DNA of 10,145 nt from Desulfobacteraceae bacterium (GCA_027025615.1 JALVQM010000421.1:1-10145), one strand, 5' to 3'; shown: positions 1-6,214, counted from the first letter of the stretch. The notes: generated by a model not told the origin, from the sequence alone. A program made the numbers and translations.

Positions 1-51
1 TAAATCTTATTTATACTTGACATGAGGTACACGGGGCTTTGGGTAATTCGG

Positions 52-888
52 CTAAATTCTTTTCCCTATCCAGTCTATCAAGTCGGTGATAGCCACCATC
101 CGCCGTGATTCGGTTTCTTTGAAAATTTCGTGATAGTATCCGGGATAGACAATCAAAGTCTTGTCTTTTGAAGTTATCTTTTCAAAAAATCGCTGACTGG
201 GACAGGGATCAACGATTTTGTCGTTTCCGGCCAACTGGCAAAGCACTGGGATCTTAATTGTCGACGCCGAAGAAAAAGCACGGGTTGTGGCCTTTAGACA
301 TTGGGATAACCACCGGAAACTGATTTGATCATGCACCAAGGGATCTTTTATATAATCTTCCAAGATATTATGGTCATGGCTGAGATTCTTTGGATTGATT
401 CGGTTGGAGATGGTGAGTGACGGGAATACTGCTGACAACAGCCCACTGGTCAGCCTTACAACAAGTGGCAGATCAGAAGCGAGGTTGAGCATAGGAGACG
501 AAAGTACAAGAGCCTGTAATGACTGTCCGAGTTGAAGACAAAGATGGATGGCGATCAAGCCTCCCATGCTATGTCCGAAAATCAGAAATGGGGTTTGTCT
601 TGATCTTATAAGACCGGCCGTTGCGACCAGGCTTTTCAAATCGTCAATGTATACGCTGAAGCTTTTGATATGGCCACGTTTGCCGGGACTATGGCCGTGC
701 CCCCTGAGATCCGGGAGCCAGACTTCGATCCCTTCGTTTGCCAGGATTTCCGCTAAATCATAATGTCGAGCTGAATGTTCGCCCAAACCATGAATAATAA
801 GCATTTGGGCTTTCGGCTTCCGGGAACGGATTTTTTTGAGGTGCATCCCTGTTTTCGTCTCACAGGTGATTAGGCCTGCAGTTTGCAT
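52..888 (-). CDS. Alpha/beta hydrolase, monoacylglycerol lipase / serine aminopeptidase S33-like (Hydrolase_4)
   Basis: This 278-residue protein has the features of the monoglyceride-lipase/lysophospholipase branch of the alpha/beta-hydrolase fold. Seen: an oxyanion-loop motif HGLGEHS at residues 33-39, DLRGHGHS at 60-67, the nucleophile elbow GHSMGG with Ser107 at 105-110, a probable acid Asp223 in GNDKIVD, and the catalytic His253 in YYHEIF. The order and spacing fit a complete enzyme of normal family length. Family members cleave acyl esters of glycerol or lysophospholipids; the actual substrate here cannot be read from sequence. No signal peptide is apparent, so it is probably cytoplasmic. 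The ATG at 888 is preceded by AGGA about ten bases upstream. It follows the PilZ gene on the same strand after 52 bp and could share its transcript, though no functional link is evident. Confidence 0.88.
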   Translation of the reverse strand: MQTAGLITCETKTGMHLKKIRSRKPKAQMLIIHGLGEHSARHYDLAEILANEGIEVWLPDLRGHGHSPGKRGHIKSFSVYIDDLKSLVATAGLIRSRQTPFLIFGHSMGGLIAIHLCLQLGQSLQALVLSSPMLNLASDLPLVVRLTSGLLSAVFPSLTISNRINPKNLSHDHNILEDYIKDPLVHDQISFRWLSQCLKATTRAFSSASTIKIPVLCQLAGNDKIVDPCPSQRFFEKITSKDKTLIVYPGYYHEIFKETESRRMVAITDLIDWIGKRI

Positions 889-940
889 AGAATTTTTTCC
901 TGCCGGAAACGGGGTGGTGAAGGGGTTTTAAATGATAAAG

Positions 941-1279
941 TCAAGTAATCGACAAGCCAACAAGGTAGTGGCCCTCAAATCTGCCGGCCTGGTTTTGGGT
1001 GATATGCTCTATCCTGGTAGTCAATTCCTCCGAAGTCTTTTGGGGGCTGTCTGTAAAGTAGGTCATTTGCAGCTTGTCACCCACTTTGAGATGTTTAAGG
1101 ATAGCAGAATCATGCTTTACAAGGATGCACATTCCTTTAGAGGAAATATTCCAAATTTTGAACATATAGAAACTGGGCAGGCCTGGTACGGTCAATTGGA
1201 CACTCTGGTATTGTCCGGCGTCGTTGCGTTGTTCAGAACGACGCTCCGAAAATTTATCATTATAGTTGTTGTCTTGCAT
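941..1279 (-). CDS. PilZ domain protein, putative c-di-GMP receptor
   Basis: A stand-alone PilZ-like protein of about 112 residues. PilZ domains bind cyclic di-GMP through an RxxxR motif followed by a D/NxSxxG motif on the first strands of a beta-barrel. Both are visible: R14-S-E-Q-R18 and N44-I-S46-S-K-G49. The rest alternates short beta-type stretches (VGDKLQMTYF, GHYLVGLSIT), as in PilZ barrels. No second domain is present, so it would act as an adaptor whose partner is unknown. The spacing between the two motifs (about 25 residues) is normal. An in-frame GTG lies at 1291, but the ATG at 1279 is preferred because AGGA sits about six bases upstream of it. The upstream region carries several inverted repeats. 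The hydrolase gene lies 52 bp downstream on the same strand. Confidence 0.78.
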   Translation of the reverse strand: MQDNNYNDKFSERRSEQRNDAGQYQSVQLTVPGLPSFYMFKIWNISSKGMCILVKHDSAILKHLKVGDKLQMTYFTDSPQKTSEELTTRIEHITQNQAGRFEGHYLVGLSIT

Positions 1280-1292
1280 GGTATTCCTCACC

Positions 1293-1354
1293 GACCGTTT
1301 CTTGACCGGTCTACAACGAGGGACTAAGGCTGTGGATAGACAGCTACATATGTA
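1293..1354. promoter_or_regulatory. Cluster of three small inverted repeats upstream of the PilZ gene
   Basis: Three adjacent dyads lie in the PilZ 5' region. The first is GACCG (1293-1297) and CGGTC (1307-1311) around nine bases. The second is GCTGT (1329-1333) and ACAGC (1340-1344) around six bases. The third is the perfect 10-bp palindrome TACATATGTA at 1345-1354. They could be operator half-sites or small leader hairpins. Each is short enough to arise by chance, so only the clustering makes them notable. Confidence 0.3.
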
Positions 1355-1507
1355 TCATATTATCAATCGGATATCAAACAGCGAAAATAAAAAACTTGAG
1401 TTGGAAATATTCATCGTATAAATTAAATTAATTTACTGAGTGAATTCAAGCAATGTCGCTGGATCTTTATTCTTTTTATAACCTGCTTTGCCGCCGTTTT
1501 GAAACCG

Positions 1508-1536
1508 TTTACTTTGGATGATTGCAACCGTATAAT
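1508..1536 (+). promoter_or_regulatory. Sigma70-type promoter for the small membrane protein gene and yhbY
   Basis: The -35 element TTTACT (1508-1513, 4 of 6 matches to TTGACA) is followed by a 17-bp spacer and a perfect TATAAT -10 element (1531-1536). Transcription would start near 1543, about 30 bases before the ATG at 1573, leaving a short leader with the ribosome binding site. The spacing is ideal for housekeeping sigma factor. Confidence 0.65.
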
Positions 1537-1572
1537 TGATATTCAATCTAATGCTTAATTCAGAGGTGAGAA

Positions 1573-1836
1573 ATGGGAAATTCTGCCGGGACGTTGAAAA
1601 AAGATTGGATAGGTTATGTGCTGATGGTGTTGTTGATCGGGGTGATTGTTTTTCTGATCAACCTTAATGGTCAAATCAAAGAGATGAAACAGGTCAACCA
1701 GAAAATTCTTTCCAACCTGGATTCGGTAGAAAGCATTATTATCAGCACCGATGCCAATGTCGCCGATATTTCCAAGCAAATTGACGGAATCAAGACCAAC
1801 GTTGTTTATATTGTCAGGAAGATAAAAAGACGTTGA
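1573..1836 (+). CDS. Small membrane protein with C-terminal coiled coil, function unknown
   Basis: An 87-residue protein I do not recognise. After a short basic N-terminus (KK at 9-10) comes one hydrophobic segment at about residues 12-31 that would span the membrane. From about 33 to 84 there is a helical stretch with regularly spaced hydrophobic residues (I, M, V, I, L, V, I, V, I), suggesting a coiled coil, ending in the basic tail KIKRR. It looks like a single-pass membrane-anchored oligomeric protein. Expression is well supported: AGAGGTGAG lies just upstream of the ATG and a consensus promoter sits about 40 bp further up. It precedes yhbY by 33 bp and probably shares its transcript. Remote similarity to methyl-accepting or division-type coiled-coil proteins is possible but unsupported. 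Confidence 0.75.
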   Translation: MGNSAGTLKKDWIGYVLMVLLIGVIVFLINLNGQIKEMKQVNQKILSNLDSVESIIISTDANVADISKQIDGIKTNVVYIVRKIKRR

Positions 1837-1869
1837 AAGCGGCAGTCAGCTTATTAGGGTTAAATTAGA

Positions 1870-2181
1870 ATGCTTTTGTTGAAAGGTTACCAGAAACGCC
1901 ACCTGAGGGGACTTGGACACCGGTTAAAGCCCAGTATCATTATTGGTAAGCGTGGCCTGACAGAGATGGTATATCTGGCCATAGAACAAGCCTTGCTGCA
2001 TAATGAGCTTGTAAAAATCAGGTTTCTTGAATTAAAGACAAAAGAAATCAAACAAGAGCTTATCTCCAGTATCAAACGCAACAATGGATGCTGCCTTGTT
2101 GGTACTGTTGGTCATACTGCTTTGTTCTATCGTCCCAATCCCCAGATTGGCAAAAAGCATATAGCTCTTCCCAGGCGGTGA
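1870..2181 (+). CDS. yhbY: YhbY-type ribosome-associated RNA-binding protein (CRM domain)
   Basis: A 103-residue single CRM-domain protein. CRM proteins such as E. coli YhbY bind pre-50S ribosomal particles and are implicated in large-subunit assembly. Family hallmarks are visible: LKGYQKRHLRGLGHRLKP near the N-terminus, the GxxG RNA-binding loop G26-K-R-G29 followed by LTE, then NELVKIRFLE, and the closing strand VGTVG (77-81) with LFYRP (85-89). The basic tail GKKHIALPRR extends a little beyond the domain, and total length is close to the usual 95-105. The ribosome binding site is weak (AGGG about eleven bases before the ATG), consistent with translation following the upstream small membrane-protein gene. 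The stop codon lies 4 bp from that of the convergent PBP gene. Confidence 0.9.
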   Translation: MLLLKGYQKRHLRGLGHRLKPSIIIGKRGLTEMVYLAIEQALLHNELVKIRFLELKTKEIKQELISSIKRNNGCCLVGTVGHTALFYRPNPQIGKKHIALPRR

Positions 2182-2185
2182 GACA

Positions 2186-4111
2186 CTATTTTTTCCTGAT
2201 TAGGATAGAGCTGGATCCCCCGCCGTTGGACTTGTTATCTAGGGCGATCACATCATCGGGAAGATTAAAATATTCCGGTTCACCCGGTTTCAATGTTTTT
2301 TCCATGAACTTTGTCCAGATTGGCAAAGCTGCGCGGGAGCCGGTTTCGCCGTTGCCCAGACTGGTGTGATCATCATTGCCTACCCATACTCCGGTTGCTA
2401 TGCTCGGATTGTATCCGATGAACAGGGCGTCACAGAAATCGTTTGTAGTCCCGGTTTTACCAGCCAACTGGAGGCCGAGTTTCCGGGCGGCTTTACCCGT
2501 TCCTTCACTTATGACAGCCTGAAGCATGTTGGTTATTATTGCTGCAGCAGCAGGCGACAAAGCGGGGTGTCGTTCATGTTTGTTTTTCCAAATTACACGG
2601 CCTCTGCGATCAAGGATTCTGGCTATGCCATAAGGGCGTGTATAAAGTCCGCTGTTTGCAAAAGTTGCGTATGCGGCGGTCAGGTCTATCAACTTTACTT
2701 CCGAACTACCCAGGGCCAGTGTTAAGTCTTCCCTCAGCCCCGGGCTGATACCGAGCTTATATGCAAATTGGGCAACAGCAGCCGGGCCAAGTTTTTCCAT
2801 CAGGCGGACAGCAGGGATGTTTTTAGAATGGATCAGGGCGTAGCGCAATGTCATTTCGCCTTCGTAAGAGTGGGAAAAATTTTGGGGAATCCAATCCCGG
2901 GTATTCGATGAACTTTTAAAGGCTACTGGGGCATCCAATAGATGGTCTGTTTGTGAAAAACCCTGCTCGATTGCCAGGGCGTACACAATTGGCTTGAAAG
3001 CAGATCCAGGCTGGCGCTTTGCGTCGGTTGCCCGGTTGAAGGGAAATCGGACGTAATCACGGCCTCCCACCATGGCGATAATTGCACCACTGCGGATATC
3101 GATAGCCACAAGGGCTGCCTGGAGATTATCAGTTTTCATGGTCTTGCCGTGCATCCTGGTCTCAATTTCGGCTAACCCTTGGGCAACCGCCTGTTCGGCG
3201 GCTTGTTGCAGATGCATGTCCAGGGTGGTTTCAATTGTCAGCCCGGCTTTGTACAAGCGACTGTGTCCCAGAATACCTTCAAGGTTTTGTTTGACAAAAT
3301 CGACAAAATAAGGGGCCCTGAGACCCTGTTCATGTTCTTTGGCAAGCCTAATGGGTTCATTTATAGCGATTGTGTACTGTTCTTGATCAATAAGCTTCAA
3401 GTCATGCATTTGTTTGAGGACGAGGTTCCGTCGTTTTACCGCCAGATCAATGTTGGTCAGGGGAGAATAGCGTGATGGCGCTTTTGGCATACCGGCAATC
3501 AGGGCACATTCGGCCAGGGTCAAATTTTGCAGCTGTTTGCCGAAAAAAATGCGTGCAGCCGACGACACACCCCAGGCACCACTTCCAAAATAGACCTGAT
3601 TAAGGTAAAGGGCCAAAATTTCATCCTTGGTGTAACGTCTCTCCAGTTGCAGGGCCAGGATGGCTTCCTTTAGTTTTCGGGTCAGGGTTTTGCGCGGGGT
3701 CAAAAACAGAGTTTTGGCCAGTTGTTGGGTCAGGGTACTGGCACCTTGTGCAAAACGTCCGCTACGAATGTTGGTCAGCATGGCCCGGATAATACCCTTC
3801 AGGGCAATACCGCGATGCTGGTAAAATTTTCTGTCTTCGGTGGCCAGCAATGCTTTGACAAGCATGGGCGGAACCGAGGACAGAGGCACCGGGTTGCGCT
3901 TTTCGATATAAACTTCGGCCAGGAGCTGTTGGTCGGAAGAATAGATTTTTGTTATGGCCGAAGGTTGATACGATTCCAGGGACTTTATTTGGGGCAGATC
4001 CAGGGTCAACGCCACATAGGCTCCGCCGGTAATACCAAAGATTAATCCCAGCCCAATTGAAAGCAGTAAGAGGCGATAAGCGGTTTTTTGCCTGGGTACG
4101 TGGTTTTTCAT
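2186..4111 (-). CDS. Class A penicillin-binding protein (PBP1A family), transglycosylase/transpeptidase
   Basis: This 641-residue bifunctional peptidoglycan synthase polymerises lipid II and cross-links stem peptides on the outer face of the inner membrane. A basic cytoplasmic tail and a signal anchor (about 13-36) are followed by the GT51 domain. That domain shows TEDRKFYQHRG with catalytic Glu92, QGASTLTQQLAK (122-133), the RKLKEA motif with Glu149, and ILALYLNQVYFG (165-176). The transpeptidase domain starts near 328 and has SAFK with nucleophile Ser370 and Lys373, SKN at 429-431 and KTG at 552-554. The two domains are linked without the large inserted domain of E. coli PBP1a, which explains the shorter length. 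The C-terminus is a short Gly/Ser stretch. The ribosome binding site at the ATG (4111) is weak. No partner gene is adjacent, so the symbol is left blank rather than choosing between mrcA, pbpF and similar. Confidence 0.93.
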   Translation of the reverse strand: MKNHVPRQKTAYRLLLLSIGLGLIFGITGGAYVALTLDLPQIKSLESYQPSAITKIYSSDQQLLAEVYIEKRNPVPLSSVPPMLVKALLATEDRKFYQHRGIALKGIIRAMLTNIRSGRFAQGASTLTQQLAKTLFLTPRKTLTRKLKEAILALQLERRYTKDEILALYLNQVYFGSGAWGVSSAARIFFGKQLQNLTLAECALIAGMPKAPSRYSPLTNIDLAVKRRNLVLKQMHDLKLIDQEQYTIAINEPIRLAKEHEQGLRAPYFVDFVKQNLEGILGHSRLYKAGLTIETTLDMHLQQAAEQAVAQGLAEIETRMHGKTMKTDNLQAALVAIDIRSGAIIAMVGGRDYVRFPFNRATDAKRQPGSAFKPIVYALAIEQGFSQTDHLLDAPVAFKSSSNTRDWIPQNFSHSYEGEMTLRYALIHSKNIPAVRLMEKLGPAAVAQFAYKLGISPGLREDLTLALGSSEVKLIDLTAAYATFANSGLYTRPYGIARILDRRGRVIWKNKHERHPALSPAAAAIITNMLQAVISEGTGKAARKLGLQLAGKTGTTNDFCDALFIGYNPSIATGVWVGNDDHTSLGNGETGSRAALPIWTKFMEKTLKPGEPEYFNLPDDVIALDNKSNGGGSSSILIRKK

Positions 4112-4145
4112 CTTGCAAAGTTATTTGTAATTGGCTTTTATTCGA

Positions 4146-4157
4146 TACAAAATTGTA
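4146..4157. repeat. Short dyad TACAA-AA-TTGTA in the PBP / His-rich divergent region
   Basis: TACAA (4146-4150) and TTGTA (4153-4157) are exact reverse complements separated by two bases. The dyad lies in the 102-bp divergent gap and about 57 bases before the His-rich gene's start. It is a possible operator, but it is short and AT-rich, and no known metal-regulator consensus is evident to me. Confidence 0.3.
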
Positions 4158-4171
4158 CTAAACGACAAGTC

Positions 4172-4200
4172 AGTTTAAACTTTCTTAACTGGCTGTTCAA
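4172..4200 (-). promoter_or_regulatory. Candidate sigma70-type promoter for the PBP gene
   Basis: Read on the minus strand, TTGAAC (4195-4200) and TAAACT (4172-4177) are separated by 17 bp. Each matches 4 of 6 consensus positions. It lies about 60 bp upstream of the PBP start and runs up to the edge of the ribosome binding site of the divergent His-rich gene, so the two genes may interfere. The match is moderate only. Confidence 0.35.
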
Positions 4201-4213
4201 GGAGATTAAAATC

Positions 4214-4510
4214 ATGCATGACTCGGACCATTCAGACCACAATCATCACGATCATCATCACGGGCATGAACACCATCATGATCATACCTCAGGTGATATG
4301 CCTTTGGAACAAAAGGCCGTCAAGTTGCTTGAGCACTGGATCAGGCATAACGACGACCATGGTCAGAACTACCTCCAGTGGGCTGAACAGTTAAGGAAAA
4401 ACGGATACCTGAAAGCAGCAGATGCGCTGGATGAGGTGCTCAAATTGACTGTTCGCATAAGTGGCCTTTTCCGCCAAGCAAAAGATGATCTTAACGTTTC
4501 CGGAAAATGA
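4214..4510 (+). CDS. Small protein with His-rich N-terminus, putative metal-binding protein
   Basis: A 98-residue protein. Thirteen of its first 24 residues are His, interspersed with Asp, Glu and Ser, a pattern typical of Ni/Co/Zn-binding tails. The remainder (about 30-98) is predicted helical: LEQKAVKLLEHWIRHNDDHG with His41, His45 and His49 at i, i+4, i+8, then YLQWAEQLRKNGYLKAADAL and an amphipathic last helix. I recall similar His-tail plus helical 'HN..H' proteins in anaerobes and methanogens, but cannot name a family with certainty. No signal peptide or membrane segment is seen. The start at 4214 is chosen because AAGGAG lies eight bases before it; the open frame upstream lacks such a site. 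It converges on the cobamide operon, so a role in supplying or buffering cobalt or nickel is plausible but unproven. Confidence 0.78.
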   Translation: MHDSDHSDHNHHDHHHGHEHHHDHTSGDMPLEQKAVKLLEHWIRHNDDHGQNYLQWAEQLRKNGYLKAADALDEVLKLTVRISGLFRQAKDDLNVSGK

Positions 4511-4516
4511 ACTTGG

Positions 4517-4534
4517 TTGCCAGGTTTGAGGCAA
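4517..4534. terminator. Weak hairpin between convergent genes, possible terminator
   Basis: TTGCC (4517-4521) pairs with GGCAA (4530-4534) around an 8-base loop, in the 34-bp gap between the His-rich gene and the end of the cobamide operon. There is no proper T-tract right after the stem; TTTATAAATTT follows about 8 bases later on the plus strand. It is the only hairpin in the gap, but as an intrinsic terminator it is weak. Confidence 0.25.
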
Positions 4535-4544
4535 TGGCATGTGT

Positions 4545-5354
4545 TTATAAATTTACCTGCTTCCAGGAGAAAATTTGACCTCCTGCCAATAGATTGCAGT
4601 TGGCGGCCAGTTCCACTGTCCGGCGATGGTTTATGTTCATCAGGATGAACTTTATACCACAAGCGGCCAGCATGGGGAGGTAGGCGTTTTCCATGGCAAT
4701 TTTTTGGCCGGCTGAACCAGCACCGGAGGTGAGATTGCTCAGCCCTATTATTGTTTGTGGTGAAAATCCCAGCAGTTCAGGCAGGTAGCGTAATACGTCC
4801 AACACCTCTATAGCCTGGTAACTTCCGTCTTCCCAGCCCAGGGGCACCAGAACCGGATCAATTATGAACTGCTCCCGGGAGATTCCTGCTGTACTTGCAA
4901 TTTCCCACAAGCGGAGGGCAATTTCCAGGCGGCTCTGGCAATCACGGGGAACATGACCGTCTGGTCGAAGCAGGTAACAGATTACCGGAGCCCGGTATTC
5001 TACGGCCAGGGGCAGAATCGTTTTCAGCTTTTCTGGCTGAAGAGAAAGCCCGTTGATGATTGCTTGACCATTGGCCTGTTCCAGCCCTGCCTGAATGGCC
5101 TTGGCGTTTATCGTGTCCAGAAACAACGGTTGGTCGCAGACCTCACGGATGGCCTTGACCAGGAATCCCATAGTATTTTCAGGGCTGTAAGGCAAAGGTC
5201 CCGTGTTGATATCGATCCCCCGGGCTCCGGCCATGATCCAGCTTTCAACCATTTTCTTGATAGCTTTTGTATTTTTTGACTCCACGGCCCTTGAAATGCT
5301 GGGTTTAGTCATTTGAAAGTTGTCGGCTACAAGAATCAGAGAGTTGAAGCTCAT
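4545..5354 (-). CDS. AcsE-like pterin-binding methyltransferase (methyltetrahydrofolate:corrinoid methyltransferase family)
   Basis: A 269-residue TIM-barrel protein of the dihydropteroate-synthase-like superfamily that closely follows the methyl-H4folate:corrinoid/iron-sulfur protein methyltransferase AcsE. Family members move the N5-methyl group of methyl-tetrahydrofolate to the cobalt of a corrinoid protein. The equivalents of the AcsE pterin-pocket residues are present: GARGIDINTGP (43-53), Asp80 in LFLDTIN, Asn101 in AIINGLS, Asp166 in IIDPVL and Asn207 in GLSNLTSG. Length matches AcsE (about 262). The ATG at 5354 is chosen over the in-frame start at 5405: AGGAA lies just upstream, it starts 5 bp after the cbiR-like stop, and the alignment begins there. 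It is the last gene of the cobamide operon. No corrinoid protein or CO dehydrogenase gene is adjacent, so its partner is unknown. A true dihydropteroate synthase is less likely given this motif set. Confidence 0.8.
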   Translation of the reverse strand: MSFNSLILVADNFQMTKPSISRAVESKNTKAIKKMVESWIMAGARGIDINTGPLPYSPENTMGFLVKAIREVCDQPLFLDTINAKAIQAGLEQANGQAIINGLSLQPEKLKTILPLAVEYRAPVICYLLRPDGHVPRDCQSRLEIALRLWEIASTAGISREQFIIDPVLVPLGWEDGSYQAIEVLDVLRYLPELLGFSPQTIIGLSNLTSGAGSAGQKIAMENAYLPMLAACGIKFILMNINHRRTVELAANCNLLAGGQIFSWKQVNL

Positions 5355-5359
5355 GTTTC

Positions 5360-6211
5360 CTAGAATTCCTTGTTGGAGTTTTTCTTTCGAACATCGGTGC
5401 TGCAAGGTGGTATCAGCTTCTTAAAAGTTGCCAGGCAAGCCTGAAGGTCATCCAGGTTGAAAACTTCGAGCATCAGGGAGCCGTCGTAGGAAGCCAGAAA
5501 ATCAGCTACCTGATTCAGCACCGGTCGGGGCAACAGAAAAAGAGGACCGTGGTCCTTGTCGGTATTGGTGCCATAAAAATGAACTACAGTAGTCCGTGGT
5601 CCGAAATTGGTCAAGGCTGACTTGAGATTGTATGAATGTCTTACCAAGTGGCCGATATCCAGACAGATTGAAAGATCTAATTCTTCAATCACGGGTATGG
5701 CCCACTCAAAAGGGTAAGCCAGGTTTTCGATGGAAATCCGACGGGGATCCAGCATGGTTTCGGCCAGGATCATCTCAAGGCTTTCTACCGCCCACTTATG
5801 CCATTTCCCAAGGATCTGAGTGCCTGAATTTCCAGGATTCCAATTGAGATGGACAGTAAAGCTTGTTACCGGCAGATCCAAAAAGCTTTTTATCAGACTG
5901 GTTGCCAGCCTTGTGTCAGTGCGGCGCCGGTCCTGATCCTCATCAGCCAGAGCAAGATCAAGAGGCAGATGCAGATTGTAGCCGATTTCAAGTATTTGTG
6001 CAGTATCTCTAAGATCGTTTACCAGGTCTGCTTTTGGACGACCGTCGGGAGGCATCTCAAAAAAAAGAAGTTCTATTTCATCGAAATATTTTCCAAGCCG
6101 GGCGACGTTCTCCCTGTACCCAGAAGGGTATATGAAAGAAGTCGTTCCCATCATAAAGCCGTAACGCCCCTTTAAATCAGGCAGATCTTCTTTTGTTCGA
6201 TGTTTATTCAT
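5360..6211 (-). CDS. cbiR: CbiR-like cobamide-remodelling phosphodiesterase (AP endonuclease 2 / xylose isomerase-like TIM barrel)
   Basis: A 283-residue TIM-barrel protein of the AP-endonuclease-2 superfamily. Its metal-ligand-type residues lie at the ends of successive strands: H81 in NLHLPLD, H121 in TVHLNW, E162 in ISIENL, D185 and H188 in CLDIGH, H211 in VVHFYG and E249 in MLEVFN. The N-terminal GTTSFIYPSGYRENV fits the CbiR branch as I remember it. CbiR of Akkermansia muciniphila hydrolyses the phosphoribosyl bond in the nucleotide loop of cobamides, which lets the lower ligand be replaced. Placement between cbiB and a corrinoid methyltransferase gene, inside a loop-assembly operon, is the main support for this call over a generic sugar-phosphate isomerase. 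The start is either ATG 6211 or GTG 6214; the GTG directly abuts the cbiB stop, implying coupled translation. No signal peptide is seen. Confidence 0.75.
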   Translation of the reverse strand: MNKHRTKEDLPDLKGRYGFMMGTTSFIYPSGYRENVARLGKYFDEIELLFFEMPPDGRPKADLVNDLRDTAQILEIGYNLHLPLDLALADEDQDRRRTDTRLATSLIKSFLDLPVTSFTVHLNWNPGNSGTQILGKWHKWAVESLEMILAETMLDPRRISIENLAYPFEWAIPVIEELDLSICLDIGHLVRHSYNLKSALTNFGPRTTVVHFYGTNTDKDHGPLFLLPRPVLNQVADFLASYDGSLMLEVFNLDDLQACLATFKKLIPPCSTDVRKKNSNKEF

Positions 6212-6214
6212 CAC

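Larger units (their letters stand above)
1280..1572. other. AT-rich divergent intergenic region
   Basis: These 293 bp separate the minus-strand PilZ gene from the plus-strand small membrane-protein gene and must hold both promoters. The right end contains a convincing plus-strand sigma70-type promoter. The left end holds three small dyads (1293-1311, 1329-1344, 1345-1354) just upstream of the PilZ gene. On the minus strand TATGAT is a possible -10 for the PilZ gene, at about 1357-1362, but no good -35 is paired with it. I see no coding potential, tRNA or clear intrinsic terminator. Confidence 0.6.

Noticed and set aside
17..50. TTGACA at 17-22 as a -35 promoter element
   Set aside because: No acceptable -10 hexamer occurs 16-18 bp downstream, and reading right it would run antisense into the hydrolase gene.
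932..1327. 131-residue open frame on the plus strand
   Set aside because: It is antisense to the PilZ gene, which has recognisable motifs and a ribosome binding site; the plus-strand translation resembles no family.
2178..2200. GTGAGACAC followed by TATTTTTT as a terminator for yhbY
   Set aside because: The stem is only three base pairs, too weak for an intrinsic terminator.
3762..4118. 118-residue minus-strand open frame at the start of the PBP gene
   Set aside because: It lies in another frame of the PBP gene, whose GT51 motifs are intact throughout this stretch.
4088..4213. 42-residue N-terminal extension of the His-rich protein
   Set aside because: It would overlap the divergent PBP start and lacks a ribosome binding site, while AAGGAG immediately precedes the ATG at 4214.
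5355..5405. Longer N-terminus for the methyltransferase starting at 5405
   Set aside because: The extra 17 residues overlap the end of the cbiR-like gene, do not align with AcsE, and the ATG at 5354 has a good ribosome binding site.
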